Below are positions 1 to 9,178 of a DNA stretch of 64,000 bases, one piece after another; the stretch's first letter is position 1, and each line of letters begins with the position of its first letter. This DNA comes from Georgenia yuyongxinii (lineage in GTDB: Bacteria; Actinomycetota; Actinomycetes; Actinomycetales; Actinomycetaceae), in contig NZ_CP040915.1 of the NCBI RefSeq assembly GCF_006352065.1, positions 2,418,001-2,482,000 of the forward strand. The letters are read 5' to 3'. The notes under the pieces were generated by a model. It saw only the letters and a list, made by a program, of their open reading frames with translations. It made no database searches and was not told the DNA's origin. A program made the translations under genes and the position numbers.

Positions 1-1
1 C

Positions 2-379
2 TCATCCGCCGTAGGGCCTGGTGATGATCTCCAGGTTGTGGCCGTCGGGGTCGTTCCAGTAGAGCCCACGGCCACCGTCATTGGTGTTGATGACGTCCGG
101 GCGGCGGTGATACGGATCGGCCCAGTACGGCAGGCCGCGCTCGATGATCCGCTCATGAATGGCGTCGAACTCGTCCTCGGCCACGAGGAAGGCGTAATGC
201 TGAGACCGGACCTCCCCCTGCTCGTCCGCGAAGTCGAGGGACACGCCGTTCCCGGTCTGGACGACCACGAACGGCCCGTACGACGTCGGCGCGGGCAGAC
301 CCAGGATTCCGGCGAGGAACCTCGCCGACGCATGCTTGTCCTTGACGTGCACGATGGTGTGGTTCAGCTGGACGGTCAT
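2..379 (-). CDS. VOC-family (glyoxalase/bleomycin-resistance fold) protein
   Basis: A 125-residue single-domain VOC protein. The N-terminal strand LNHTIVHVKD and the C-terminal DPDGHNLEIITRP block are the classic paired beta-alpha-beta signatures, and they supply the usual His and Glu metal ligands. Length fits a one-domain VOC protein that works as a dimer. Members of the family are lyases, dioxygenases or resistance proteins; the substrate cannot be told from this sequence. The start chosen is the ATG of MTVQLNH, because everything upstream in the frame is low-complexity. It is convergent with nothing inside the window, and its stop lies at the very left edge. Confidence 0.85.
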   Translation of the reverse strand: MTVQLNHTIVHVKDKHASARFLAGILGLPAPTSYGPFVVVQTGNGVSLDFADEQGEVRSQHYAFLVAEDEFDAIHERIIERGLPYWADPYHRRPDVINTNDGGRGLYWNDPDGHNLEIITRPYGG

Positions 380-533
380 CGTCGGTCTCCCGTCGCGTCG
401 GTGCGAACGGTGACCAGGGTATGGCGCCCCCGTCCGCACGGCCGCCCTGGTTCCTCCCTCACCCAACCGGCGAGCGTCCCGAGCGCCGAGAACCGCGGCG
501 GCCCCCACAAGACCGCTGCCGGTGGCTGCCCCG

Positions 534-1136
534 TCAGGCGAGCTGCAGGGTCGTGACGCAGGTGGCGCCGTCGTCCGTGGTGGTGAAGTCCGCCTCACCC
601 TCGCGACCCTCGTAGGACACGCGGATGGTGCCGTCGACGTCGCGCGGCAGCCAGAAGCCGACGAAGCCGTTGTCGTAGGTCGTGGTGGTCTCCTCGACGA
701 GCACCTCCCCCGCATCGTCGACGATCGTCACCTGCACCTCCTCGCCGGAGAGCTCACCGGTGCAGGTGGTGAGCGAGTGGTAGAAGCACTCGTGGGTCTG
801 GTTGACGAAGGGTGCGATGGAGACGTAGAAGCGGTCCTCGGGCAGCGGCAGGGCGATTTCCTCGTGACCGTCGGAGAGCAGCAGCTCGTCCGGGCGGATG
901 GACGCCATGAGGTCCGTGGCCCGCTCGTCGAGGGGGGTCTTGTCGAGGAGCTCGATGACCTGCTGGGCCTCCAGGCCGTCCAGACCGTGGTCGGTGAGCA
1001 GCTCCGTGCTTTCCGTCGCGGGCGACGGCGCCGGGACGGGTGACGTTGCCGGAGCCGCCGGCTCGATCGTCACGGACGAGCATCCGGCCAGCACCAGCGC
1101 GGCGCCTGCCACGATCACGGCGAGCTGCTTCTTCAA
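534..1136 (-). CDS. cueP: CueP-family copper-binding lipoprotein
   Basis: A 200-residue secreted lipoprotein. Residues 1-19 form a short signal peptide ending in the lipobox LAGC, so Cys19 is the predicted lipidated residue. The mature part carries the CueP pattern: a HGLDGL helix start, DLMASIRPDELLLSD, then a HEC-x7-C pair and a late ATC cysteine. Salmonella CueP binds periplasmic copper through three conserved cysteines, and three cysteines are present here besides the lipobox. The only plausible start is a TTG preceded by a G-rich Shine-Dalgarno. No copper exporter or CueR gene is adjacent, so regulation is unknown. Confidence 0.85.
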   Translation of the reverse strand: MKKQLAVIVAGAALVLAGCSSVTIEPAAPATSPVPAPSPATESTELLTDHGLDGLEAQQVIELLDKTPLDERATDLMASIRPDELLLSDGHEEIALPLPEDRFYVSIAPFVNQTHECFYHSLTTCTGELSGEEVQVTIVDDAGEVLVEETTTTYDNGFVGFWLPRDVDGTIRVSYEGREGEADFTTTDDGATCVTTLQLA

Positions 1137-1278
1137 CTTCTACCCCCTTCGAGCGCACACCGTCCGTCGGCGCCGTTCACGATGACCATCGTCGCAGCGG
1201 TATGGGACGGCTCAGTAGGACAAAAGGCACGGGCGCGGAGCCTGTTCTTCGTGAGCTCCGCACCCGGCCAGGCTCTGA

Positions 1279-2034
1279 TCAGACGGCTGTGTAACCGCCG
1301 TCGACGAGGTGGTAGCTGCCCGTGATGAACGAGGCGTCGTCCGAGAGCAGGAAGCAGACCAGGTGCGAGACCTCCTCCGCACGGCCGAGCCGACCGAGCG
1401 GGTGCTTGCCCTCGAGGGCGGCGAGGAACTCGGCGGGCAGCCCCTCGAGCAGCGGGGTGCGGATGTAGCCCGGCCCGACGCAGTTGATACGCAGGCCCTG
1501 TGGCCCGTACTCGGCGGCAGCGTTCTTGGTGAGCCCGACGACGCCGTGCTTGGCGGCGGTGTAGGCGCCGTTGCCGAGTGCGGCGACCATGCCGTGGATC
1601 GACGCCATGTTCACGATCGCGCAGCGCCGGGAGCCGGCCTCGAGCATCGCCGGGATCTGGTAGCGCATGCCGTACAGCACCCCGGAGAGGTTGATGGAGA
1701 TGACCCGGTCCCACTCGTCCAGGTCGGTCTCCCCCGCCGGGGCCTGCGCCCCGCCGATCCCTGCGTTGTTCACCGCCAGGTGGAGGGCCCCGTAGGTATC
1801 GACGGCGTGGGCGACCGCCCGTTCGGAGTCCGCCGGCTTCGCGGTGTCCGCCGCGAAGGCGCTCGCCGTGCCGCCGGCCACCTCGATCTGCGCGACCACC
1901 CGCTCGGCGGCTGACTGGTTGATGTCGCCGACGACCACCTTGGCGCCCTTGGCAGCAAGCTCCTTGGAGATCGCCTCACCCAGCCCCGACCCGCCGCCGG
2001 TGACGATCGCAACCTTGCCCTCGAACGTGGACAT
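1279..2034 (-). CDS. SDR-family NAD(P)-dependent oxidoreductase
   Basis: A 251-residue classical short-chain dehydrogenase. Near the N terminus TGGGSGLG is the dinucleotide-binding glycine motif, followed by an acidic residue after strand 2 (GDIN), which favours NAD. NNAG, the catalytic serine in NMASIHG and the YTAAK pair complete the active site. The C-terminal FITGSYHLVDGGYTAV matches the family. The start is the ATG with GGAAGGA 7 bases upstream; a longer frame upstream is spurious. Substrate is unknown. It stands alone, with the DUF1810 remnant divergent behind it. Confidence 0.9.
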   Translation of the reverse strand: MSTFEGKVAIVTGGGSGLGEAISKELAAKGAKVVVGDINQSAAERVVAQIEVAGGTASAFAADTAKPADSERAVAHAVDTYGALHLAVNNAGIGGAQAPAGETDLDEWDRVISINLSGVLYGMRYQIPAMLEAGSRRCAIVNMASIHGMVAALGNGAYTAAKHGVVGLTKNAAAEYGPQGLRINCVGPGYIRTPLLEGLPAEFLAALEGKHPLGRLGRAEEVSHLVCFLLSDDASFITGSYHLVDGGYTAV

Positions 2035-2247
2035 CGTTGTCCTTCCTGTGCATGAGAAGTTCGGTCGGGGGCCTCTCCATCGAGACCCCCCGCGACCATG
2101 GTCCGCCGGGACGAAGGTCCGGTGGGGGACGTTGGTCCCGGCACTCGTCCGGTTCGGCGGATACGCACCCGACCAGATCGACGGGTCTACCCGGGCCGGT
2201 CCGCCACCGGGTCCTCGGGTCCGTCGACCGCATCGCCGGCAGCGCTG

Positions 2248-2411
2248 ATGCCGGACCAGCACGCCGTCGAGCGCTTCACCGCCGCCCAGGACGACACGTA
2301 CGACGCCGCACTCGCCGAGGTGCGCCGCGGTCACAAGCGGGGCCACTGGATGTGGTTCGTCTTCCCCCAGGACCGCCCGGGCTGGGCCGCAGCGAGACCG
2401 CGCGAATCTGA
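2248..2411 (+). pseudogene. DUF1810 N-terminal remnant (frameshifted)
   Basis: The translation from 2248 gives ERFTAAQDDTYDAALAEV and then KRGHWMWFVFPQ, the hallmark N-terminal half of DUF1810 proteins, which are normally about 140-150 residues. After FVFPQ the frame is lost. The next conserved block, GLGRSETAR, continues in another frame and stops at 2411. About one third of the family remains, with no C-terminal half downstream because the ABC permease gene starts immediately. It fills most of the 412-base gap between the SDR gene and the permease; nothing else was recognised in that gap. Confidence 0.75.
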
Positions 2412-2446
2412 CCCCCACCGGACTGGTTGGGTGACGTCCTGGTGAG

Positions 2447-3268
2447 TCAGGTGACGTCCCGGCGCAGCGTCGTGAGCCGCCCGAGCAGGGCGAAGACGAC
2501 GGCATAGCCGAGCAGCACCAGCAGCCCCGCCCAGGACGGCAGCAGCCCAGGCGCCATGCCGGTGTCGGCGTAGAACGAGCTGCCCGTGATCGCCTCCCCG
2601 GCCGCGCCGGGCAGGAACTTCGCCACCCCCGTCAGCGCATCGAACTGCGCCAGCACGATCCGCAGGATCGGCTCCACGAACTGCGTGAACGCCAGGATCA
2701 CCACGATGACGGCTACCTGGTTGGTCAGCCACGCGCCGAACCCGACACCCACCACCGTCCACACCGTCAGCGCAAGCACCGACAGTCCCGCGCTACGCAG
2801 CACGACCGGGTCGCTCAGGTACGTCGACTCCCCCAGCGCGGCGAGCACGGTCGCGCCGGCCCCGACCGTCGCCGCCGTCCCGACCACCCCGAACAGCAGA
2901 CCCACGGCGACGCTGGAGAGCATCTTCGCCGCCAGCACCACCGTGCGGCGCGGCTCGGCGAGGAACGTCGGGGTGATCGTCTGGTGGCGGAACTCGCTCG
3001 TCATCGCCAGCGCGCCGACGACCACGGGGAAGACATACCCCAGCGACGTCGCGACCGTGTACACGCTGCGCGCGGCCTCCTCAGCGCTGGGCGGCGCCGA
3101 CGCCCCGGTGCCGGGGATCCCGCCAGTCACCGACGCCGGGTCCTGGACCAGCACGAACGCCAGGATCCCGCCGAGGAAGACCATGTAGGCGGCCATCGCC
3201 ACGAGCAGCACCCACCACAGGCGCGTCGTGACGAGCTTGCGGTACTCGGTGACCAGCGCCGCCCTCAT
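2447..3268 (-). CDS. ABC-2 type transporter permease
   Basis: A 273-residue integral membrane protein with about six predicted transmembrane segments: an N-terminal LWWVLLVAMAAYMVFL helix, four central helices, and a last helix before the basic tail LGRLTTLRRDVT. The N-terminal EYRKLVTTRLWW is typical of the ABC-2 (NatB/BcrB-like) permeases that pair with a separate ATPase. Its ATG overlaps the stop of the upstream ATPase gene by four bases, so the two are translationally coupled. Substrate is unknown; related exporters move lantibiotics, bacitracin or lipids. A paralogous pair sits at 42.5-44.2 kb. Confidence 0.88.
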   Translation of the reverse strand: MRAALVTEYRKLVTTRLWWVLLVAMAAYMVFLGGILAFVLVQDPASVTGGIPGTGASAPPSAEEAARSVYTVATSLGYVFPVVVGALAMTSEFRHQTITPTFLAEPRRTVVLAAKMLSSVAVGLLFGVVGTAATVGAGATVLAALGESTYLSDPVVLRSAGLSVLALTVWTVVGVGFGAWLTNQVAVIVVILAFTQFVEPILRIVLAQFDALTGVAKFLPGAAGEAITGSSFYADTGMAPGLLPSWAGLLVLLGYAVVFALLGRLTTLRRDVT

Positions 3269-4257
3269 CGCGGCCCACCGCCCACCGGGGCCGACGGCGG
3301 GAGCCTGGTACCGCCGTCGGGCATCACTCGCGTACCGCCGTCGGGCACCGGGTGCTCCCCCACCAGCTGCAGGAAGAGCCCCTCGAGGCTGACCTCACGC
3401 GGGGTGAGCTCGTGCAGCTCTACGCCGGCGGCGAAGGCGCGGGCGCCCACCTCGGCGGCGGCGACCCGGCGGACGACGGCGGAGCCGGGCCCGGTCCGGT
3501 CGGTGCGGTCGGCCCAGCCTGCCGCGGCAACGAGCGTGTCCAGGCCGGCGGGGTCGGGCGAGACGACGCGCACGCTGGGCTCCGCGCGAGCGGCCAGCTC
3601 GGCCAGCGGCGAGGTGTGCACGAGGGCGCCGCGGGCGATGATGATGACGTCGTCGACGGTCTGCTCCACCTCCGAGAGCACGTGGCTGGAGACGAGCACG
3701 GTGCGGCCCTCGGCCGCCAGGTGCCGCAGCAGCGCACGCAGCCAGGCGATGCCCTCGGGGTCCAGGCCGTTGGCGGGCTCGTCGAGCAGGAGCACGGGCG
3801 GGTCACCCAGCAGCGTGGCGGCCAGCGCGAGCCGCTGCCGCATGCCCAGGGAGAAGCCGCCGACGCGTCGGTCGGCCGCCGCGGTGAGGCCGACGAGATC
3901 CAGCACCTCCCGGCAGCGCACGTCGGGCACGCCGACCTGCGGCGCATACACCCGCAGGTGGTCCAGCGCGCTGCGGCCCGGGTGGAAGCTGGCCGCCTCC
4001 AGGGCCGCACCGACCGTGCACATCGGCTTGGTGAGCTCGGCATAGGTGCGACCGCCGATGGTCGCGGTGCCCGCCGTCGGGCGCACCAGGCCGAGCAGGA
4101 TCCGCAGCGTGGTGGTCTTGCCCGCGCCGTTCGGACCAAGAAAGCCGGTGACCCTGCCGGGGTGGACGGTGACGGTGAGGTCGTCGACGGCGCGGACCTC
4201 GCCGAATTCCTTGGTGAGGTGCTCGATGGCGATGACGCCGTCGGTGGGCGCGTTCAT
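3265..4257 (-). CDS. ABC transporter ATP-binding protein (ABC-2 exporter)
   Basis: A 330-residue ATPase partner of the permease that follows it. Walker A is GPNGAGKT, the signature region is FSLGMRQRL, Walker B is VLLLDEP, and the switch His lies in VSSHV. Beyond residue 220 it carries the extra C-terminal domain of the BcrA/NatA type. The start is the ATG of MNAPTDG; a longer frame upstream has no good start or RBS. A 294-base upstream stretch (4258-4551) separates it from the next gene. No recognisable gene was found there. Confidence 0.9.
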   Translation of the reverse strand: MNAPTDGVIAIEHLTKEFGEVRAVDDLTVTVHPGRVTGFLGPNGAGKTTTLRILLGLVRPTAGTATIGGRTYAELTKPMCTVGAALEAASFHPGRSALDHLRVYAPQVGVPDVRCREVLDLVGLTAAADRRVGGFSLGMRQRLALAATLLGDPPVLLLDEPANGLDPEGIAWLRALLRHLAAEGRTVLVSSHVLSEVEQTVDDVIIIARGALVHTSPLAELAARAEPSVRVVSPDPAGLDTLVAAAGWADRTDRTGPGSAVVRRVAAAEVGARAFAAGVELHELTPREVSLEGLFLQLVGEHPVPDGGTRVMPDGGTRLPPSAPVGGGPR

Positions 4258-4551
4258 GTTGACGGGCCGTCCTCGCCGAACCACTGCACGTAGGCGTCGA
4301 TGCCCGCACCGATCAACGTGCCGTGATTGCGCACGCTGACGTCCCGGCGACGCGCCAGGCACCTATGGCGCACGGGCTCGAAGGTCATGGGGCGCATTCT
4401 GGCGTAGCGGCGCGGCCGACGCGCCCCCAATACGCACCGCGCGGCAAGTGACGCACCGGGATGGGCGCCACTGGACGCCCTCCGAGCCAGATCGCGCCAC
4501 GGGGTTCCTCGCCCCCGCGGCCATGCAGGGGCTCCAAGCGAGCACACTCGA

Positions 4552-6042
4552 TCACGACAGTCGTGCGCCGTCGAGGGTGGCGCGGAAGAAGACGCCGATG
4601 CCGGTGTCCCAGCCGGCCTCGAGGGACCGCGGCAGGACGACGACGCCGCCGTCCAGAACGACGGGCAGCTCACCGTCGAACGTCACGGTGAACTGGTGCT
4701 CGGCGAATCCGTCGCCGCTCGGGTCTCCCCACCGCGGCAGCGCGATCCGGCGGACCGCGCCGTCGTCGTCGACCTCCACCTCTACCGGGTGGGTCGAGCC
4801 GCCCAGCGGGATCAGTGCCGTCGCACAGTGGTCGTCCTGCGCCTGCCAGGTGATGGCCGGATCCAGAGCGGCGGTCGGGACGAGCATCGTCTCGGCAGCG
4901 AGGCGCCCGGCGGCACTGCGCGTGACGTCGGCATCCCGAGCGGAGACCGCGGGCAGCAGGCCGCCGACCGTCCAGCGCATCTGCCCCTGCCCGCGGGTGT
5001 ACCGGTCAAAACCACGGAACCGCACGAACCCACTGCCGGCCGAGGCCGCCCAGACGTAACCCGCGGGCGCTAGGACCTGCAGGGCGCTGAAGGGGCGCCA
5101 CCGGCCCACGAGGATCTCGCCGTGCATCGCCAGCAACGCGGTGCGCGAGAGCGGAGTACCCGGGGCGATCGCGGAACGCAGCCAGCGGGCGATCGGGACA
5201 GGCAGGTGCTCGACGGCGGCCGGGTCGAACGAGCGCGGAGCCGGCGTCGGGTTGGCGAGCGTGCGCCAGTCGCGGCGGGCGGCGCGAGTCAGCCCGGCGG
5301 GCGTGGCGGACCTGCGGGACCGCTGCTCGTGGCGCGGCCAGCGACCACCGCGCCGTGCGTTCCGCTCGGCCCGCTCCTTCACTCCGAGCAGCATCCGCCG
5401 GTCCATGGCGAACCCGATCGGCTCGATGAGCGCGGGTCCGAACGCCAGGCGCATGGCCATGTTCGTGGAGGAGGTGGAACGGAAGCGGCTGACGAACCGG
5501 CATCGGCCACCGGGCAGGTCCTCGAGGTGGAACAACCAGGACACCGCGGCCCACGGTTTGCCGGCCGCCACGTCGGCGGCGTCGGGCGCGGCATGAGCGA
5601 CGAGCCAGCGGCCAGGCTCCATCGCGACCACGGGCACCGGCGGCGACTTCGGGTGCAGGCTCAGCCGGTCACCCACCTGTAGCTGCCAGCCGGGCACGAT
5701 GGTCTCAGCGTTGCGCAGCCCGCATCCGACGAGGTTCTCGAGCCACTCGTAGCTGTAGAACCCGCCACGGTCCGCGCCCACCTGCGCGATCCACGGCCAC
5801 ACCTCGGCCGCCGGGGCGTCGATCTCGATCCCGTGGGTCCACTGCCAGCGCGGTGCGTCGATGAAGTCGTCACCGGGATAGGGCCGGTCCGCAAGGTCGC
5901 CGAGACCCCACCGGTTCCGGCGTGGCCGGTCTAACGGGGTGACCACCGCGGCAGCCATGCGAGCGGCACCACCCAGTCCCTCGACGGCGGCGCGCCAGCC
6001 GAGGTCACGAGCGCGGACCCTCGAGCCGACGTCAAGTTCCAT
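4552..6042 (-). CDS. SRPBCC domain fused to DUF6544 domain
   Basis: A 496-residue two-domain protein. Residues about 65-235 are an SRPBCC (START-like) domain, beginning WTHGIEIDAPAAEVWPWI and including the GADRGGFYSYEWLEN block typical of actinobacterial SRPBCC proteins. After a basic linker (residues 230-265) the C-terminal half, from VEHLPVPIARWLRSAI on, matches DUF6544/DUF6920 proteins, with GYVWAAS, MRWTVGGLLP and WDTGIGVFFRATL landmarks. These two domains normally occur in separate genes. No signal peptide or membrane anchor is seen. SRPBCC domains bind hydrophobic ligands; the role of DUF6544 is unknown. Confidence 0.8.
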   Translation of the reverse strand: MELDVGSRVRARDLGWRAAVEGLGGAARMAAAVVTPLDRPRRNRWGLGDLADRPYPGDDFIDAPRWQWTHGIEIDAPAAEVWPWIAQVGADRGGFYSYEWLENLVGCGLRNAETIVPGWQLQVGDRLSLHPKSPPVPVVAMEPGRWLVAHAAPDAADVAAGKPWAAVSWLFHLEDLPGGRCRFVSRFRSTSSTNMAMRLAFGPALIEPIGFAMDRRMLLGVKERAERNARRGGRWPRHEQRSRRSATPAGLTRAARRDWRTLANPTPAPRSFDPAAVEHLPVPIARWLRSAIAPGTPLSRTALLAMHGEILVGRWRPFSALQVLAPAGYVWAASAGSGFVRFRGFDRYTRGQGQMRWTVGGLLPAVSARDADVTRSAAGRLAAETMLVPTAALDPAITWQAQDDHCATALIPLGGSTHPVEVEVDDDGAVRRIALPRWGDPSGDGFAEHQFTVTFDGELPVVLDGGVVVLPRSLEAGWDTGIGVFFRATLDGARLS

Positions 6043-6159
6043 ACGTCCAGCGTGACCACCGACGCACCGGTCCGCGAGGGGCCAAGGTCACGCCGGCCGC
6101 GGTGCGCGCCTCGAGCGCCAGAACTTACGGCTGCACGGTCGCCGGGACTGCCGTGCCCC

Positions 6160-6663
6160 TCAGTCCCGCCGGATCGTGACGTCAACCTCTCCGGTGACGG
6201 TCTCGACGTCGTGCCCCGCCCGAGCGAGGAGCTGGTCGGCCAGGTGGTGCAGCGCCCGCGCCAGGGCCACCTCGTCGCCGATCCGGGGTACGGCCGGGTC
6301 GTGGCCGCCACGATGGCTCGCCCCCTGGGCGTCCAGCTCGCCGATGACGTCGCTGATCAGCGCGACGCGGGCGGTGGTGTCGTCGCCGGCCGGGAAGAGC
6401 GAGACCCGGATCTGCCACTCGTGTGCCGAACTTGCCTCGGCAGACTGACCTGCGCCCGCCGCCTCGGCCTCCTCGCGAGAGTGCGCCACGCGAAGCTCGG
6501 CGTCGGGGCCGGGGAAGACCAGCGCCTCCCGCCCGTCGCTCCAGCGGACGAGGTAGGGCGGGCTACCGCCCTCGCCGCGCACCTCGAGGATCTCGCCATC
6601 GCGCACCGTCTCGCCGACGCGCCCCCCGGCGAGAACGATGTGGTCTCCACGCTGAGCCCTCAT
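6160..6663 (-). CDS. DUF1918-DUF1876 fusion protein
   Basis: A 167-residue cytosolic protein. Residues 1-55 are a DUF1918 domain (GDHIVLAGGRVGETVRDG, then PYLVRWSDGREALVFPGPD), a small SH3-like fold common in actinobacteria. Residues about 80-160 match DUF1876 (dsRBD-like fold): EWQIRVSLF, then VPRIGDEVALARALHHLADQ. Each domain usually forms its own small protein in this phylum. The start is the ATG of MRAQRGDH. It is divergent from the PPOX gene, and the 256-base gap between them should hold both promoters. Function unknown. Confidence 0.8.
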   Translation of the reverse strand: MRAQRGDHIVLAGGRVGETVRDGEILEVRGEGGSPPYLVRWSDGREALVFPGPDAELRVAHSREEAEAAGAGQSAEASSAHEWQIRVSLFPAGDDTTARVALISDVIGELDAQGASHRGGHDPAVPRIGDEVALARALHHLADQLLARAGHDVETVTGEVDVTIRRD

Positions 6664-6919
6664 GACCCGCTCCTTCGCGTCTCCGGTTGCGCCTGTAGGT
6701 CCACTCTGGCGCAGCCGGGACGACGGCGGAAGTGGCTTGCGTCCTGAGCGGCGGCCTCCCCGGTCACAGCCGCCGCTCGCTCTGGCGCACCACGTGGCTA
6801 CAGTTGGCCAACGACTTCTGGCGACAGGAGGTACAGCGACCTCGTGGTCGAGCAGCGCCGGTGAGCGGGTACCTCGACGCATCAGCCTTCGTGCCGCTTC
6901 TGGTGTGGCCGCCGGTCGC

Positions 6920-7351
6920 GTGAACGCGATGGACGGCGGCGCACGCACGCGGTTCGCTCAGGCTCGGGTGGCCCGGCTCGCGTCGGTGACCCCCGGCGGG
7001 GCCCCGCACATCGTCCCCGTGACCTTCGCGCTGGTGGGCGACGTCGTGTGGACCGCCGTCGACGACAAGCCGAAGTCCACCCGCCGGCTGCAGCGGCTCG
7101 TCAACATCGCGGCACACCCGGCGGTGAGTGTGCTGGTGGACCACTACGCCGACGACTGGTCCACGCTGTGGTGGGTCCGGGCCGACGGAGTCGCCAGAGT
7201 CGAGCACGTGGACGGCGGTCCCGAGGTGCTCACGGCGCTGGCCGTGCTCGCGGCCAAGTACCCGAAGTACGCCGCGCCGCCGCAGGGGCCGCTCATCCGC
7301 ATCGCGGTGACGTCGTGGCGCACCTGGCGCGCACGCAACGAGTACACCTGA
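6920..7351 (+). CDS. PPOX-class F420-dependent enzyme (Rv0121 type)
   Basis: A 143-residue split-barrel flavin/F420-binding protein. RFAQARVARLASVTPGGAPH followed by VPVTFALVGDVVWTAVDDKPK is the hallmark of the Rv0121c-like TIGR03668 subfamily, and the tail WRARNEYT fits. Family members bind F420 or FMN and reduce or oxidise small molecules; the substrate is unknown. I take the GTG at 6920 (VNAMDGG) as start. The ATG three codons later is an alternative, and neither has a strong Shine-Dalgarno. The longer frame upstream is not protein-like. Confidence 0.8.
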   Translation: MNAMDGGARTRFAQARVARLASVTPGGAPHIVPVTFALVGDVVWTAVDDKPKSTRRLQRLVNIAAHPAVSVLVDHYADDWSTLWWVRADGVARVEHVDGGPEVLTALAVLAAKYPKYAAPPQGPLIRIAVTSWRTWRARNEYT

Positions 7352-7466
7352 CACGGCCGCACGCGAGGGGCCGCCGCCCCGGCGAGCGCGATCGCTCTGC
7401 GCGTCGAAATCTCCTCCGTGGACGGTATTCAGGATCGGGACCTGCGTCCGGGAGGATACTGACCGC

Positions 7467-9068
7467 GTGAGCCGCGATGAGCTCCTCGTGCAGGCCCGGG
7501 CGGCGCACGCCGGTCGGCGGTGGGTGACGGCGTTCGACGCCTTCCAGGGCGCCGAGCGCGCCGCGCCACTCGAGCCGGAGGACCTCGGCCGGATGGCAGA
7601 GTGCGCGCACCTGCTGCATCGGATGGACGACTACTTCGCGGTTCGGGGGCTGGCATACCAGCGCTATCTCGACAGCGGCAACCCCGTCGGCGCGGCGGTC
7701 AGCGCGTTCTGGCTCGGTGCCCAGTACCTGCACGAAGGAGAGGTCGCGCGCGGCACGGGATGGATGCAGCGCGCCTTCCGCATCGCGGCCACCAGAGAGG
7801 ACGACGAGCGCCTGCGCGGGTACCTCAGCTTCGCCCGGACGTTCCCGGCCGCGGGTGCCGGCGACCTCGACGGCGCGGCCCGCCTCGCCGTCGAGGCGGT
7901 CGAGACGGCGCAGCGGTGCGACGACACCGACCTCACCGCCCTCGCGCTGCACCAGGCCGGGATCCTCCACCTGCGGGCCGGCCGCATCGACCAGGGCCGG
8001 GCCCTGCTCGACGAGGCGATGGTCGTCGTCACGGCCGACCACGCCTCACCGATGGTGACCGGCATCGTCTACTGCGGGGTCATCGCGGGCTGCTGGAGCG
8101 TCTACGACATCGGCCGCGCCCACGAGTGGACGGACGCGCTCGCGGGCTGGTGCGCGGCGCAGCCGGAGCTGGGCAGCTTCGTCGGCGAGTGCCGGGTCCG
8201 CCGGGCCGAGCTGCGCCAGCTCCACGGCGACTGGGCCGTGGCGGCCGCCGAGCTCGACGGCATGGAGGACGACGTCGACCGGGTCTCGGCGGCGCTCGCC
8301 CTCTACGTCCGCGGCGACCTCCAACGGCTGCAGGGCCGGTGGGACGAGGCCGAACGGTCCTTCGTCGCCGCCGCGCGGCTCGGGCAAGAGCCTCAACCGG
8401 GACTCGCCCTGCTGCGCCTCGCCCGCGGGAGCACACAGGCGGCCGCCGCGATGGTGCGCCGCTCACTCACCGAGGTGAGCGGCCCCCGCCGGGTCGCGGT
8501 GGTGGCGGCGGCCATCGAGATCCTCCTCTCCATCGGGGACGCGGACGGGGCGACGGCGGCCGGCGAGGAGCTGGACCGGCTCGCCGCCCGGCACGACAGC
8601 GACGTCGTCCGCGCCCTCGCCGCGCAGGCACGGGCCCACCTCGCGATCGGCGCCGGGCACCCCGAGCAGGCCGGTGAACCGGCGCGCACCGCGCTCGAGA
8701 CATGGCTGCGGGTGGGCGCGTTGTACGAGGAGGCCCGTGCCCGGTCGCTCCTGGGGACGGCGTGCCGGGCGCTCGGTGACGTCGAGTCCGCGGCCCGGGA
8801 GGAACGCACAGCTCGGGACATCTTCGAACGGCTGGGCGCGCGCCCAGACCTGGACGCGCTGGACCACCACGCCCGGCAGACGCTCAGCGCCCGGGAGGTC
8901 GAGGTCCTCCGGCTTGTCGCGACCGGCGCCACCAACCGGGCCATCGCCGCGGAGCTCGTCCTCAGCGAGCGCACCGTGGACCGGCACGTGAGCAACATCC
9001 TCACCAAGCTCGGCGTCGCGACCCGCGCGGCCGCCACCGCCCGCGCCGGTGAGTGGCAGCTGCTCTGA
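7467..9068 (+). CDS. LuxR-type regulator with TPR-like domain
   Basis: A 533-residue protein. Residues 1-465 are helical repeats rich in Ala/Leu/Arg, in the style of TPR/MalT-like sensor domains, with no P-loop NTPase. Residues about 470-533 form a LuxR-type winged HTH: LSAREVEVLRLVATGATNRA, then AAELVLSERTVDRHVSNILT. It probably regulates transcription in response to an unknown ligand or partner. The GTG start is followed closely downstream by a flavin monooxygenase on the same strand (110-base gap), which is a likely target or partner gene. Confidence 0.87.
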   Translation: MSRDELLVQARAAHAGRRWVTAFDAFQGAERAAPLEPEDLGRMAECAHLLHRMDDYFAVRGLAYQRYLDSGNPVGAAVSAFWLGAQYLHEGEVARGTGWMQRAFRIAATREDDERLRGYLSFARTFPAAGAGDLDGAARLAVEAVETAQRCDDTDLTALALHQAGILHLRAGRIDQGRALLDEAMVVVTADHASPMVTGIVYCGVIAGCWSVYDIGRAHEWTDALAGWCAAQPELGSFVGECRVRRAELRQLHGDWAVAAAELDGMEDDVDRVSAALALYVRGDLQRLQGRWDEAERSFVAAARLGQEPQPGLALLRLARGSTQAAAAMVRRSLTEVSGPRRVAVVAAAIEILLSIGDADGATAAGEELDRLAARHDSDVVRALAAQARAHLAIGAGHPEQAGEPARTALETWLRVGALYEEARARSLLGTACRALGDVESAAREERTARDIFERLGARPDLDALDHHARQTLSAREVEVLRLVATGATNRAIAAELVLSERTVDRHVSNILTKLGVATRAAATARAGEWQLL

Positions 9069-9178
9069 CCCGTGTACCCACCGCCCGCGACCGACGCGAA
9101 TGGGTGATGTCACCGACGCGGCCCACCGCCGCTGCTCCGTAGCGTCGATCCCGACCGATCGACACGAAGGAGCCGACC

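Noticed and set aside
4258-4673. Minus-strand frame upstream of the first ABC ATPase
   Set aside because: It has no family resemblance and no RBS; the short piece after MTFEPVRHRC is not enough to call a gene.
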